Assembly: GCF_014694315.1 (NCBI RefSeq)
Contig: NZ_JAAOXD010000003.1
Span: forward strand, 462,919-526,918
Length of the DNA: 64,000 bases
Source: Arthrobacter ipis
Lineage (GTDB): Bacteria > Actinomycetota > Actinomycetes > Actinomycetales > Micrococcaceae
Direction of reading: 5' to 3'
The notes under the pieces: model-generated
What the model saw: only the letters and a program-made list of their open reading frames with translations
What the model was told of the DNA's origin: nothing
Databases searched by the model: none
Part shown: positions 11,147 to 19,471 of the stretch, piece by piece
Numbering within the stretch: the stretch's first letter is position 1
Layout of the letters: each line of letters opens with the position of its first letter
Translations under genes and position numbers: made by a program

Positions 11147-12388
11147 ATGTCTGAAGCACCGCAGGACCAGATCGCCCCGCTCCTCACAGAAGAAGGATGG
11201 GAGCTGCTGGCCTCGCTCGGACCCTACCGGGAAGACGACTCCTTCACCCTCAGCTCAACCCTTCGCAAGGCCGGCCACTCCCCCGAACTCGTGTCCGCCG
11301 TCCTGACGCAGTCACGGCTCCGGACCAGGGCCGAGGTCAAGTTCGGCGAGTTTGCCCGGCAGATGCTCTTCACGCAGGCCGGCCTGGAGCAGGCCACCCG
11401 GCTCAGTGTGGCGGCCCGGCACGCCCAGCGCTTTGCCCAGGCGGGCGTCGGACACGTTGCCGATCTGGGCTGCGGCCTCGGCGCGGACGCCATGGCCCTG
11501 GCGTCGCTGGACATTGCCGTGACCGCCGTGGAGGTCGACGAGACCACCGCCGCCTGCGCCACGATCAACCTCATTCCCTTTCCGCACGCCACGGTGGTCC
11601 ATTCGGACGCTACGTCGGTGGAGCTGGAGGACGGGGCGGGCGTCTGGCTGGACCCCGCCCGGCGCACCACCACCACGTCCGGCACCAAACGGATCTGGGA
11701 CCCCGAGGCGTTCTCTCCGCCACTGTCCTTCGTGGAGTCGCTGGCCGCCGCGGGGCGCGCCGTCGGGGTCAAAATGGGGCCCGGCATGCCGCACGAGTCG
11801 GTGCCTGCCGGCTGCGAGGCACAGTGGGTCTCGGTGGGCGGCGACGTCACAGAAGTGACGCTATGGTTCAACGCCGTGGCCCGTCCCGGAATCCGCCGGG
11901 CCGCCCTGGTCATCGGTGCCGACGGCGCCGCCGAACTCACCAGCGGCGAGGAGTTCGACGCCGGACCCGTGGCGCCGGTTGGCCCGGTGGAGGGTTTCCT
12001 GTACGAGCCGGACGGCGCCGTCATCCGCGCCGGGCTCGTGGCCGACCTCGCCCTTGGCCTGGGCGGCCATCTCGTGGACGAGCACATCGCCTACATCTGC
12101 GCCCCGGAGCTGGTGGACACTCCGTACGCCCGGGCCTACCGGGTTTTGGAGGTCATGCCATTCAACGTCAAGGCGCTCAAGGCCTGGGTCCGGGAGAACG
12201 GCGTCGGCGTTCTGGACATCAAGAAGCGCGGCACGTCCGTCACCCCGGAGGAGCTCCGCAAGCAGCTGCTGCCTGGCGGCAAGGGCGCAGGCAAAGCTGG
12301 CGGCAAGGCTGCGGGCAAAAAGACAGCCACCCTGGTCCTCACCCGGATCGGGGAGGAAAGAGTGGCTGTCTCCGTAGAGCCCGTCTGA
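11147..12388 (+). CDS. SAM-dependent methyltransferase with THUMP-like domain
   Basis: This 413-residue protein has a class I methyltransferase core: a helical N-terminal region, SAM-binding motif I VADLGCGLGADAMALA (about residues 104-119), motif II acid in VTAVEVDE, and WLDPARR near residue 170. The C-terminal part (about 330-410) resembles the THUMP-like domain seen at the end of this actinobacterial family, followed by a Lys/Gly/Ala-rich linker (GKGAGKAGGKAAGKK) before the last strand. The THUMP-like region suggests an RNA substrate, but the target is not established. ATG start, divergent from the small membrane gene. Confidence 0.85.
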   Translation: MSEAPQDQIAPLLTEEGWELLASLGPYREDDSFTLSSTLRKAGHSPELVSAVLTQSRLRTRAEVKFGEFARQMLFTQAGLEQATRLSVAARHAQRFAQAGVGHVADLGCGLGADAMALASLDIAVTAVEVDETTAACATINLIPFPHATVVHSDATSVELEDGAGVWLDPARRTTTTSGTKRIWDPEAFSPPLSFVESLAAAGRAVGVKMGPGMPHESVPAGCEAQWVSVGGDVTEVTLWFNAVARPGIRRAALVIGADGAAELTSGEEFDAGPVAPVGPVEGFLYEPDGAVIRAGLVADLALGLGGHLVDEHIAYICAPELVDTPYARAYRVLEVMPFNVKALKAWVRENGVGVLDIKKRGTSVTPEELRKQLLPGGKGAGKAGGKAAGKKTATLVLTRIGEERVAVSVEPV

Positions 12389-12408
12389 CCGCTGGTTGCT
12401 AACAGGAC

Positions 12409-13236
12409 CTACTGGGCACGGACGAACGCCTCGGCGTCCCGGACCTGCGCGTCGGTGGGGCGGATTCCCGTGTACAGCACAAACTGCTCCAGCGCCTGGA
12501 TGGTGGCCACCTCGGCTCCGGTGATGACCTGCTTGCCGGCCGCCTGCGCCGCCTTGATGAGCGGCGTTTCCGCCGGCAGCGCCACGACGTCGAAGACGAT
12601 CTTGGCGGCTTCGATGGTTTCGGTGGGGAAGGACAGCGCGTCGGAGTCAGGTCCCCCGGCCATCCCCATCGGCGTGACGTTGATGACCATGTCCGCGGTG
12701 GCTTCCGGGCCCGTGCCGAGCTCTGCGCGCCAGCCAAAGCCGTACAGATCGGCGAGCGCACGGCCGGTTGCTTCGTTGCGGGCGATGATGGTCACGTCCT
12801 TGAACCCCGCGTCGCGCAGGGCAGCGGCCGTGGCCTTGGCCATGCCGCCGGCGCCCTTGAGCAGCACCGAAGATTCAGAAGGCACGGCGTTGCGCTGCAG
12901 CAGCTGCTCGATCGCCGTGTAGTCCGTGTTGTACGCGGTCAGGTGCCCGCCGTCGTTGACGATGGTGTTGACCGAATCGATGGCCTTGGCGGACGGGTCC
13001 ATGGCGTCCACCAGGGGGATCACGTCCTCCTTGTAGGGCATGGAGACGGCGCAGCCCCGGATCCCCAGGCCGCGGACGCCCGCGATCGCCTGGGCCAGGT
13101 CGGTGGGGGCGAAGGCCTTGTAGATCCAGTTCAGGCCCAGCTGGTCGTACAGGTGGTTGTGGAAGCGGGTCCCGTTGTTGCTCGGCCGGGCCGAGAGGGA
13201 AATGCACAGGGTCATGTCTTTATTGAGAATCGGCAC
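12409..13236 (-). CDS. Shikimate dehydrogenase-like protein, SdhL (HI0607) type
   Basis: The 275-residue sequence has the two-domain shikimate dehydrogenase fold: catalytic Lys69 in VSMPYKED, Asp105 in YNTDYTAI and the NADP-binding loop KGAGGMAKA. The usual AroE N-terminal motif SxSPxxHN is replaced by SLSARPSNNGTRFHN, which marks the SdhL subgroup (Haemophilus HI0607) rather than the biosynthetic AroE; that subgroup is described as a poor shikimate oxidase whose true substrate is uncertain. Two starts are possible: GTG at 13236, which matches the family N terminus (MPILNKDMTLC), and ATG at 13215. GGAGGGG lies almost against the GTG and is better spaced for neither. It follows the GH3 gene on the same strand. 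Confidence 0.88.
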   Translation of the reverse strand: MPILNKDMTLCISLSARPSNNGTRFHNHLYDQLGLNWIYKAFAPTDLAQAIAGVRGLGIRGCAVSMPYKEDVIPLVDAMDPSAKAIDSVNTIVNDGGHLTAYNTDYTAIEQLLQRNAVPSESSVLLKGAGGMAKATAAALRDAGFKDVTIIARNEATGRALADLYGFGWRAELGTGPEATADMVINVTPMGMAGGPDSDALSFPTETIEAAKIVFDVVALPAETPLIKAAQAAGKQVITGAEVATIQALEQFVLYTGIRPTDAQVRDAEAFVRAQ

Positions 13237-13282
13237 CCCTCCATTAAACGGCGAGGCTGGCTTTATTACCTGAAGCCGGTTG

Positions 13283-15097
13283 TTATTTGCAGCCCGTGCC
13301 GGGCCGGTATGGTCCGACGGCGGCCGGCAGCTTTCCGGGGGCGGTTGCCTTCCCCGCCAAGACGGTCAGCAGCGCTTTGTACGCTCCGGGCGTTCGGCCG
13401 TAGAGGGCGATCTTCGTAGGTGCGACCGACTGCGCCAAGGGCCATGGGGCATCCAGGGCCACCGCAATGTCGCCCTTCGCGGGCCCGCCGCCGTAGCCGA
13501 TGAGCGTGACCAGCGGCCCCGTTCCGAGCGCGATCCCCGCGGCCTTGGCCGCGGCGGCGAAGCGGGCCCGGTCCACAGCCGTGCCGCCTGCCACCCGCAC
13601 GTGGCCGGCCACGGACGCACCCTTGCATCTCCCCGTGACCACCGTAATGGCCCGCGCCGAGATCTTTGCGGAAAGAGCCTCCCCGCTGCCCGGTGCCGCC
13701 GTGGGCTTTGGCTGTGCCGTCCGTCCCCGCCAGACCATCATGGTGACCACCCGGCGGGCCGCCTCCTCGAGGCGTGACAACGGGAGCTTCCCCCCGGTGA
13801 CAGACCGGACAATGGCGGCATGCGCGGCGGCCGCGTCCGCCGGCATCAGCAGCAGGTCCGCCCCGGCTGCCAGCGCGGCCGGCGCTGCGGAACCGTGGGG
13901 ATAGCGGCCTGCCACCGCGCCCATGTTCAGCCCGTCCGTGACCGCCACGCCCTTGAAGCCCAGGCCGCGCAACGCCGCGTAAGTCGCTTTCGAGAGGGAC
14001 GCCGGCACGCCCGGGTCAAGGGCGCGTGTGGCAATGTGGCCGGTCATGACTATCGGTGCTCCTGCCTTGACCGCGGCCTGGAACGGCTTCCAGTCCCGCG
14101 CCTTCAACTGCGCGAGGGTGGCGTTCTGGACGGGGAGCCCCTTGTGGGAATCGGTGGTCACAGAACCGTGCCCGGGAAAATGCTTGACGGTGGGCAGCAC
14201 GCCGCCGGCCAGCATGCCTTTGGCGAAGTTGGCACTCAGGGATGCCGCGGCACGGGCGTCAGCGGACATGGAACGCGCCCCGATGGTGGGATCGGCGGGG
14301 CCCATCGTGACATCGGCCGCGGGCGCGAAGTCCACGGTGAAGCCCAGCGGCGCGAGTTCTGCCGCCAGCCCGGTGCCGGCCTGGGCGGCGAGGGGCGCAC
14401 TGCCGGCGGCGCCGTAGCTCATGGGAGTGGGCCAGCGGGTCAGCGGGGCGCCGACGCGGCTCACCGCTCCGCCTTCCTGGTCAACGCCGATCAGGCCGGG
14501 CCAGGTGCGGCCGCCGGAACGGGACGCCTCGTCGAGCCGGCGCGTCACCCCCGCCAGCGCCGGGACATCCACCAGGCCGGTGGCCGTTCCGGGCACGTTG
14601 TCGGCCATGATCATGGAACCGGCAAGGTGGAGCCGTTCCACCGTGGCGGCCTGGGTTTCATGGTCAAGGCCGGTGTAGAAGGGCAGGAGCACCTGCCCGG
14701 CCTTCTCCTCCAGGGTCATTTTGGCCACCGCCGCGGCGGCGGCGTCGGCGTCCCGCTGCTGCGGGCCCCAGTCCAGCGCCGCCCTGCCCTTCGGTGCGGG
14801 GTTCGCCGTGGACGGGGCCGGACTCTGTGTCTCTGTCTGGGGTGAACCCGAGTGCGGTGAAGACCTCTGTGCCGCCTGCGGTGAGCCGGAAGCGGAAGCC
14901 GCGGGCGCCGTCGTCGTACCCTGTCCTGGTTGGGGTGCCGCCGGCGTGCACGACGCAAGCGCGAACAGCGCCGCGAGCGCTGCTGCAGACGCCGCCGGTG
15001 CGTTGCGCGCAGGTGCAATACCGCGACGTTTCCGGGGGAAATTGGGGCGGCTGGTGGTGTGAACACTCTCACGCGCCCTGTGTAGCCAAGCCATCAC
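13283..15097 (-). CDS. GH3 family lipoprotein, beta-N-acetylhexosaminidase (NagZ-like)
   Basis: The product is a secreted lipoprotein of about 604 residues. The lipobox LASC ends at Cys50, preceded by a long basic N region. A Pro/Ser/Thr-rich linker (about 52-105) leads into a GH3 TIM barrel (about 110-450) with the NagZ signature KHFPGHG followed by TTDSHKGLP (His on the catalytic loop) and the nucleophile Asp in VTDGLNMGAV. A GH3 C-terminal domain (about 460-604) completes it. Family members remove N-acetylglucosamine from muropeptides during wall recycling. The start is uncertain between adjacent GTG (15097) and ATG (15094). It is divergent from the carboxylate-amine ligase gene and probably cotranscribed with the SdhL-type gene downstream. 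Confidence 0.9.
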   Translation of the reverse strand: MMAWLHRARESVHTTSRPNFPRKRRGIAPARNAPAASAAALAALFALASCTPAAPQPGQGTTTAPAASASGSPQAAQRSSPHSGSPQTETQSPAPSTANPAPKGRAALDWGPQQRDADAAAAAVAKMTLEEKAGQVLLPFYTGLDHETQAATVERLHLAGSMIMADNVPGTATGLVDVPALAGVTRRLDEASRSGGRTWPGLIGVDQEGGAVSRVGAPLTRWPTPMSYGAAGSAPLAAQAGTGLAAELAPLGFTVDFAPAADVTMGPADPTIGARSMSADARAAASLSANFAKGMLAGGVLPTVKHFPGHGSVTTDSHKGLPVQNATLAQLKARDWKPFQAAVKAGAPIVMTGHIATRALDPGVPASLSKATYAALRGLGFKGVAVTDGLNMGAVAGRYPHGSAAPAALAAGADLLLMPADAAAAHAAIVRSVTGGKLPLSRLEEAARRVVTMMVWRGRTAQPKPTAAPGSGEALSAKISARAITVVTGRCKGASVAGHVRVAGGTAVDRARFAAAAKAAGIALGTGPLVTLIGYGGGPAKGDIAVALDAPWPLAQSVAPTKIALYGRTPGAYKALLTVLAGKATAPGKLPAAVGPYRPGTGCK

Positions 15098-15209
15098 TTC
15101 GATGCTACCCCTGCACTAGACTTGGATGACCGTTCCCCTGCCAGCCGTTCGCCAGGAACGGACGGCGACCGGACCCGGCGTCATTAGGCCAGCACACAGC
15201 GAGGAACAC

Positions 15210-16361
15210 ATGAAGATTGATTTCGCTTCATCCAGGCAATCAACTCTTGGTGTGGAATGGGAACTCGCACTGGTGGATGCGCAGACCGGTGAACTGTCGT
15301 CGGTGGCCAACGAGGTCCTGCGCGGGGTCGTGGCACGGCACCCCGAGCTGAACGAGGACGACGAGCACCCCCACATCAAGCAGGAACTGCTGCTCAATAC
15401 CGTGGAGCTGGTCACCGGCATCTGTAAGACCGCCGCGGAAGCGAAGGAAGACCTCGCCCGCTCGCTGGCTGCCCTTCGTGAAGTCACGGACCCGATGGGC
15501 GTGGAAGTGTTCTGCGCCGGAAGCCACCCGTTCAGCCCGCCGCAGCTGCAGCCGGTCACGGACAAGGAACGCTACGCCAAGCTGATTGACCGCACACAGT
15601 GGTGGGGCCGGCAGATGGTCATCTACGGGGTGCACGTCCACGTTGGCCTGGACCGGCGCAGCAAGGTCCTCCCCGTGCTCGACGGCCTGGTCAACTACTT
15701 CCCGCATTTCCAGGCGCTGTCCGCGTCCAGTCCGTTCTGGGGCGGCGAGGACACCGGCTACGCCTCGCACCGGGCGCTCATGTTCCAGCAGTTGCCGACG
15801 GCGGGACTGCCTTTCCAATTCGCCAGCTGGGAAGAGTACGAGTCCTACGTCCAGGACATGTTCACCACTGGCGTGATCGACACCATCTCGGAGATCCGCT
15901 GGGACATCCGCCCGGTGCCGGCCCTCGGAACGATCGAGATGCGCATCTGCGACGGCCTGGCCACCCTCGAGGAAGTGGGCGCGGTGGCAGCCCTGACGCA
16001 GTGCCTGGTCCACGAATTCTCCACCATCCTCGACGCCGGCGGCAGCATCCCCACCATGCCGCCCTGGCACGTCCAGGAAAACAAGTGGCGGGCCGCCCGG
16101 TACGGCATGGACGCGATCATCATCCTCGACGCCGAGGGCAACGAGCAGCTCGTCACCGACCACCTGCTGGAGACGCTCAACCGGCTCGAACCGATCGCCG
16201 CGGAGCTGGGCTGCCCGGATGAGCTGGCCGATGTCGAAAAGATCATCAGCCGCGGCGCGGGATACCAGCGCCAGCGGCGGGTGGCCGCCGAAAGCGGCGG
16301 TAACCTCCAGGCCGTGGTCCTCGACCTCGTGAAGCAGATGCGGAACGGACCCACCGCGTAA
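15210..16361 (+). CDS. Carboxylate-amine ligase, YbdK / glutamate-cysteine ligase 2 family
   Basis: The 383-residue protein matches the YbdK branch of the glutamate-cysteine ligase superfamily: LGVEWELALVDAQTG at the N terminus supplies ATP and metal ligands, followed by NTVELVTG, the HVHVGL block and the EMRICDGL segment. YbdK proteins ligate an amino acid to an amine with ATP, and glutamate-cysteine ligase activity is weak; in a mycothiol-making actinobacterium the real product is unknown. The ATG at 15210 follows GAGGAAC and starts at the conserved region, so the upstream in-frame start at 15126 is rejected. Its stop is followed at once by a 60-bp palindromic repeat and the convergent tsaD. 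Confidence 0.88.
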   Translation: MKIDFASSRQSTLGVEWELALVDAQTGELSSVANEVLRGVVARHPELNEDDEHPHIKQELLLNTVELVTGICKTAAEAKEDLARSLAALREVTDPMGVEVFCAGSHPFSPPQLQPVTDKERYAKLIDRTQWWGRQMVIYGVHVHVGLDRRSKVLPVLDGLVNYFPHFQALSASSPFWGGEDTGYASHRALMFQQLPTAGLPFQFASWEEYESYVQDMFTTGVIDTISEIRWDIRPVPALGTIEMRICDGLATLEEVGAVAALTQCLVHEFSTILDAGGSIPTMPPWHVQENKWRAARYGMDAIIILDAEGNEQLVTDHLLETLNRLEPIAAELGCPDELADVEKIISRGAGYQRQRRVAAESGGNLQAVVLDLVKQMRNGPTA

Positions 16362-16364
16362 CCC

Positions 16365-16424
16365 AACTAGGTAGCAGTTGAGGGCGTTCCCAGCTCCGAG
16401 AACGCCCTGATCTGCGACCTACTT
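16365..16424. repeat. 60-bp palindromic repeat, copy A (overlaps tsaD 3' end)
   Basis: An imperfect palindrome with outer arms AACTAGGTAGCAG (16365-16377) and CTGCGACCTACTT (16412-16424) and inner arms AGGGCGTTC / GAACGCCCT. It is 87 percent identical (52 of 60) to the element at 60819-60878. It lies between two convergent genes and supplies the stop codon and about 18 C-terminal codons of tsaD. Confidence 0.92.
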
Positions 16425-17524
16425 GGCGCAGAGACCGTGGTCACCGGCATGGACGAGTCCGGCGCGAAGGCTATGCCGCTGGGTTCGATGCCGGCCATAA
16501 CGAGCTGCGCGCCGAGCGCCGCCACCATCGCCCCGTTGTCCGTGCACAGGTCCAGCGGCGGAACATGCAGCCTGATGCCGGCAGCAGAGCAGCGCTGTTC
16601 TGTCAGCTGCCGCAGCCGCGAATTGGCGGCCACTCCCCCGCCCAGCAGCACGTCCGTGATGCCCCGCTCGCGGCAAGCCAGGACCGCCTTGGAGGTGATG
16701 ACATCCACCACTGCTTCCTGGAATGCTGCGGCGATGTCCGCCACCGGCACGGGATCACCCGCGGCTTCGAACTGCTCCACACACCGGGCCACCGCGGTCT
16801 TCAGGCCGCTGAAGGACCAGTCGTAGCGGTGCTTGCCGGGCTCCTCGGCGGTGCCCATGTATTTGGGCTGCGTCAGTCCGCGCGGGAACCGGATGGCCCT
16901 GGCGTTTCCTTCGCGCGCCAGCCGGTCGATGGCCGGACCGCCGGGGTAGCCCAGGCCGAGGATCCTGGCGACCTTGTCGTACGCTTCGCCAGCGGCGTCG
17001 TCGATCGTGGAACCGAGCAGCTCGACGCTGTCCGTGATGCTGCGGATCCGCAAAATCTCGGTGTGCCCGCCGGAAACCAGCAGGGCGCCGAGATTCTCGG
17101 GAAGTATTGGCTTTACGGTGTTGCTTGTGTCGCCGCCGGGCCGCGGGGTGAGCAGGCCGACGCCCACGTGGGCCACGAGGTGGTTGATGGCGTAGAGCGG
17201 CTTGCCGGTGGCCACGGCGAGCGCCTTGGCGGCGCACACTCCAACCATCAGGGCACCCGCCAGCCCTGGACCGGACGTCACCGCGATGGCGTCGATCTCG
17301 TCCAGGGTCACGCCTGCCTCGGCCAGGGCCGCCTGCAGGGCTGGAACGAACGCATCCAGGTGGGCACGCGAGGCAATTTCGGGGATGACGCCGCCAAACC
17401 GGACGTGCTCCTCCATGGACGAGGACACCGTGTTGGTCAGGAGGTCGGTGCCGCGGACGATGCCTACGCCCGTTTCGTCGCACGATGACTCAATGCCGAG
17501 TACTAGCGGCTGCGAACGGTTCAT
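16367..17524 (-). CDS. tsaD: tRNA N6-threonylcarbamoyladenosine transferase subunit TsaD
   Basis: TsaD (Gcp/Kae1) transfers the threonylcarbamoyl group to A37 of ANN-decoding tRNAs, together with TsaB and TsaE encoded just upstream. The 385-residue ASKHA-fold protein begins [16 protein letters not shown] and has the metal-binding HLVAH motif (about 120) and the [11 protein letters not shown] block. Its start overlaps the rimI stop by four bases. The last 18 or so codons ([17 protein letters not shown]) lie inside a palindromic repeat also found elsewhere in the window, so the tail is probably acquired sequence rather than conserved TsaD. Confidence 0.96.
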   Translation of the reverse strand: MNRSQPLVLGIESSCDETGVGIVRGTDLLTNTVSSSMEEHVRFGGVIPEIASRAHLDAFVPALQAALAEAGVTLDEIDAIAVTSGPGLAGALMVGVCAAKALAVATGKPLYAINHLVAHVGVGLLTPRPGGDTSNTVKPILPENLGALLVSGGHTEILRIRSITDSVELLGSTIDDAAGEAYDKVARILGLGYPGGPAIDRLAREGNARAIRFPRGLTQPKYMGTAEEPGKHRYDWSFSGLKTAVARCVEQFEAAGDPVPVADIAAAFQEAVVDVITSKAVLACRERGITDVLLGGGVAANSRLRQLTEQRCSAAGIRLHVPPLDLCTDNGAMVAALGAQLVMAGIEPSGIAFAPDSSMPVTTVSAPSRSQIRAFSELGTPSTAT

Positions 17525-18183
17525 TTCTGGTCTGCCTCCGTGGGAGCGGTCTCGCCGGCGCGGCCGGCTTCCTCAGTCTGCACAGGCCGGGGTCCGGCGT
17601 CGTGCACGATGTCCTGGTGCACGATGTCCTGGTGCACAGCGAGCACGTCCTCCAGCTGAAGCCGCATGATCAGGGCGTCCACGCCGTCGCGGTAGTACCT
17701 TTTCCGCACGTGGATCTGTTCGAACCCGAAGCGGATGTACAGCTGCTGGGCGCGCGGGTTGTCGGCCCGGACCTCGAGCAGGATGTCGGCTGCGCCGCGG
17801 CGCCGCCCCTCCGCGATCAGGTCGGTGAGGAGCGCCGTGCCGATGCCCCTGCCCTCATATTCGGGAACCACCGCGATGGTCTGGACGTCGGCGATCGGCT
17901 CCACGCACATCAGTCCCGCATAGCCGACGATGCCCTCCGGAGCCTCGGCCACGAGGTACCGGCGGGTTTCCGGCTGCACCAGTTCGTCCCAGAACATCTG
18001 CAGCGGCCATGCGTCCACCGGAAACAGCCGGACCTCCAGCTCGTGGACGGCAGGGATGTCCGCGGGAAGCATGTCCCGGATGGTCACGCCCGAGTCCAGT
18101 CGGCGAGGCAGTACAGGAGCGTTGCCGGGTGCCGGGTTGCCGGGTGTGTCGGAAGCACCGGGTGTTTCAGGCAGCAGGTTCAC
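17521..18183 (-). CDS. rimI: GNAT acetyltransferase RimI-like
   Basis: RimI-type enzymes acetylate protein N termini, classically ribosomal protein S18. The 220-residue product has a GNAT core at about residues 32-175 with the acetyl-CoA loop [15 protein letters not shown] (the R/QxxGxG/A motif) and the ARADNP-like segment [17 protein letters not shown]. Both ends are extended: a Pro/Gly-rich N terminus of about 30 residues and a 40-residue tail with the duplicated HQDIV. Overlaps of four bases with tsaB upstream and tsaD downstream place it firmly in the t6A operon, a usual actinobacterial arrangement. Confidence 0.93.
   Translation of the reverse strand: MNLLPETPGASDTPGNPAPGNAPVLPRRLDSGVTIRDMLPADIPAVHELEVRLFPVDAWPLQMFWDELVQPETRRYLVAEAPEGIVGYAGLMCVEPIADVQTIAVVPEYEGRGIGTALLTDLIAEGRRRGAADILLEVRADNPRAQQLYIRFGFEQIHVRKRYYRDGVDALIMRLQLEDVLAVHQDIVHQDIVHDAGPRPVQTEEAGRAGETAPTEADQK
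17602..17631. repeat. 15-bp tandem duplication in rimI
   Basis: GTGCACGATGTCCTG occurs twice in direct succession, followed by a further GTGCAC. It encodes the repeated HQDIV near the RimI C terminus and keeps the frame. Confidence 0.95.
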
Positions 18184-18851
18184 AGGGCACGCTTCCGGGG
18201 GCCGGGGACCTGGGCGTCGGACTCACGGAGGTAGAGCGGCGTGGAGTCCAGAAGCTCCTCGCCCGCTTCCAGCCTCGCCAGCGCAAACTGGCCCAGGTAC
18301 AGCGCGTCCGGTTGTTCAGTGCTGAAGTCCGGATCCGCGCGGAGGGCCTCGGGGTAGAGCCCTGCGCCCGCGCCGTAAGCCGGGAGGTCGGGGAGGTCCG
18401 CGGCGAAGCCCACGTGCGGCCCGTCCGTGAGCTTCGGCAGCTGTCCCGCGGCCATCGTGTAGCGCGCCCAGTAGACTTCTTTGCGCCGGGCGTCCGTGGC
18501 CACAAGGAACTCGGCCGGCGCATCGGTGGACTCTGCCACCTCGAGGGCGACGGCGTCGAGGCTCATCATGCCGTGCAATGGTGTGTTCCAGACAAAGGCG
18601 AGGGTACGCGCCGTCGCAATCCCGGACCGGAGCCCGGTGAAGGGACCGGGACCAACGCCCACCACGATCGCGTCAATGTCGGCCCCGGTCACATCGGCGT
18701 CTGCCAGCAGCCGCTCGATTCCCGGCGCAAGGACCTCGGCGTGACTCCTCGTGTCCTCGGTGGAGAAGCTGCCCACCACGCCTTCCAGGGCGTCGTCGGA
18801 CAGCAGCGCGGCGCTGGCCACGGCTGAGGTGTCAATGGCAAGAATGAGCAT
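18180..18851 (-). CDS. tsaB: tRNA threonylcarbamoyladenosine biosynthesis protein TsaB
   Basis: TsaB is the inactive paralogue that heterodimerises with TsaD in t6A synthesis. The 223-residue sequence starts MLILAIDTSAVASAAL, followed by SHAEVLAPGIERLL and the VGVGPGPFTGLRSGIATARTLA block typical of TsaB. Length is normal. The ATG overlaps the tsaE stop by one base, and its stop overlaps rimI by four, which indicates tight coupling. Confidence 0.95.
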   Translation of the reverse strand: MLILAIDTSAVASAALLSDDALEGVVGSFSTEDTRSHAEVLAPGIERLLADADVTGADIDAIVVGVGPGPFTGLRSGIATARTLAFVWNTPLHGMMSLDAVALEVAESTDAPAEFLVATDARRKEVYWARYTMAAGQLPKLTDGPHVGFAADLPDLPAYGAGAGLYPEALRADPDFSTEQPDALYLGQFALARLEAGEELLDSTPLYLRESDAQVPGPRKRAL

Positions 18852-19471
18852 CAGGAGATTCCTTCCGCGGCGAGTTCGGGCTGTTCAGCCCAGCGCGGCC
18901 CGAAGCCGCGGATGATGATGGTGCGGGGCTCGTCGTCGTCCTCGGACTCGAAGTCCAGGGCGCCGTTCCCGGTATGGTGGGCTGCGGTGCCGCCGCCCAG
19001 CTGGCGGTGCAGTTCCACCTCGAGCCGGCTCTCGGCCAGGTGCTCCACGCGGTCCCGGCCCCACTCCACTACGGTCACGGCGGAGTCCAGCGTGTTCTCC
19101 AGGTCGATGTCGTCGATTTCCGACGCCGATCCCAGCCGGTAGGCGTCCACGTGCACCAGGTCCGGCCCGCCCGGGTGGGGCCCGTCGGGGAGGTTGGGGT
19201 GAATGCGCACCAGCACGAAGGTCGGCGAAATGATGCCCGCTCGGACGCCCAGGCCCTCGCCGAGGCCCTGGGTGAAGGTTGTCTTGCCGGCGCCCAGTTC
19301 GCCCGTGAGCACCAAGAGGTCCCCCGCCCGGAGCACCTCCGCCAGAGCCGCGCCGAGCGCGTGGGTCTGGTCCGCCGTCGTGACCGTCAGCGTCTGGACC
19401 CACAGCGGAGCGTTGCCGGTTTCCGGGATGCCGCCGGTGTCCGGGATGCCGCCGGTTTCCGGAACACTCAT
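18851..19471 (-). CDS. tsaE: tRNA threonylcarbamoyladenosine biosynthesis ATPase TsaE
   Basis: TsaE is the P-loop ATPase needed for turnover of the TsaB-TsaD complex. The 206-residue protein has the Walker A GELGAGKTTF and the family blocks GISPTFVLV-like (IISPTFVLV) and HVDAYRLGSASEIDDIDLE, then VVEWGRDRVEHLAE. The N-terminal 20 residues consist of a PETGGIPDTGGI repeat from an 18-bp tandem duplication and are absent from typical TsaE. The start overlaps the alr stop by four bases. The tail after about residue 165 is acidic and may be dispensable. Confidence 0.94.
   Translation of the reverse strand: MSVPETGGIPDTGGIPETGNAPLWVQTLTVTTADQTHALGAALAEVLRAGDLLVLTGELGAGKTTFTQGLGEGLGVRAGIISPTFVLVRIHPNLPDGPHPGGPDLVHVDAYRLGSASEIDDIDLENTLDSAVTVVEWGRDRVEHLAESRLEVELHRQLGGGTAAHHTGNGALDFESEDDDEPRTIIIRGFGPRWAEQPELAAEGIS
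19416..19469. repeat. 18-bp tandem repeat in the tsaE 5' end
   Basis: CCGGTTTCCGGGATGCCG (19416-19433) and CCGGTGTCCGGGATGCCG (19434-19451), then a diverged partial copy to about 19469. The repeat encodes the (P)ETGGI/DTGGI residues at the TsaE N terminus. Confidence 0.92.
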
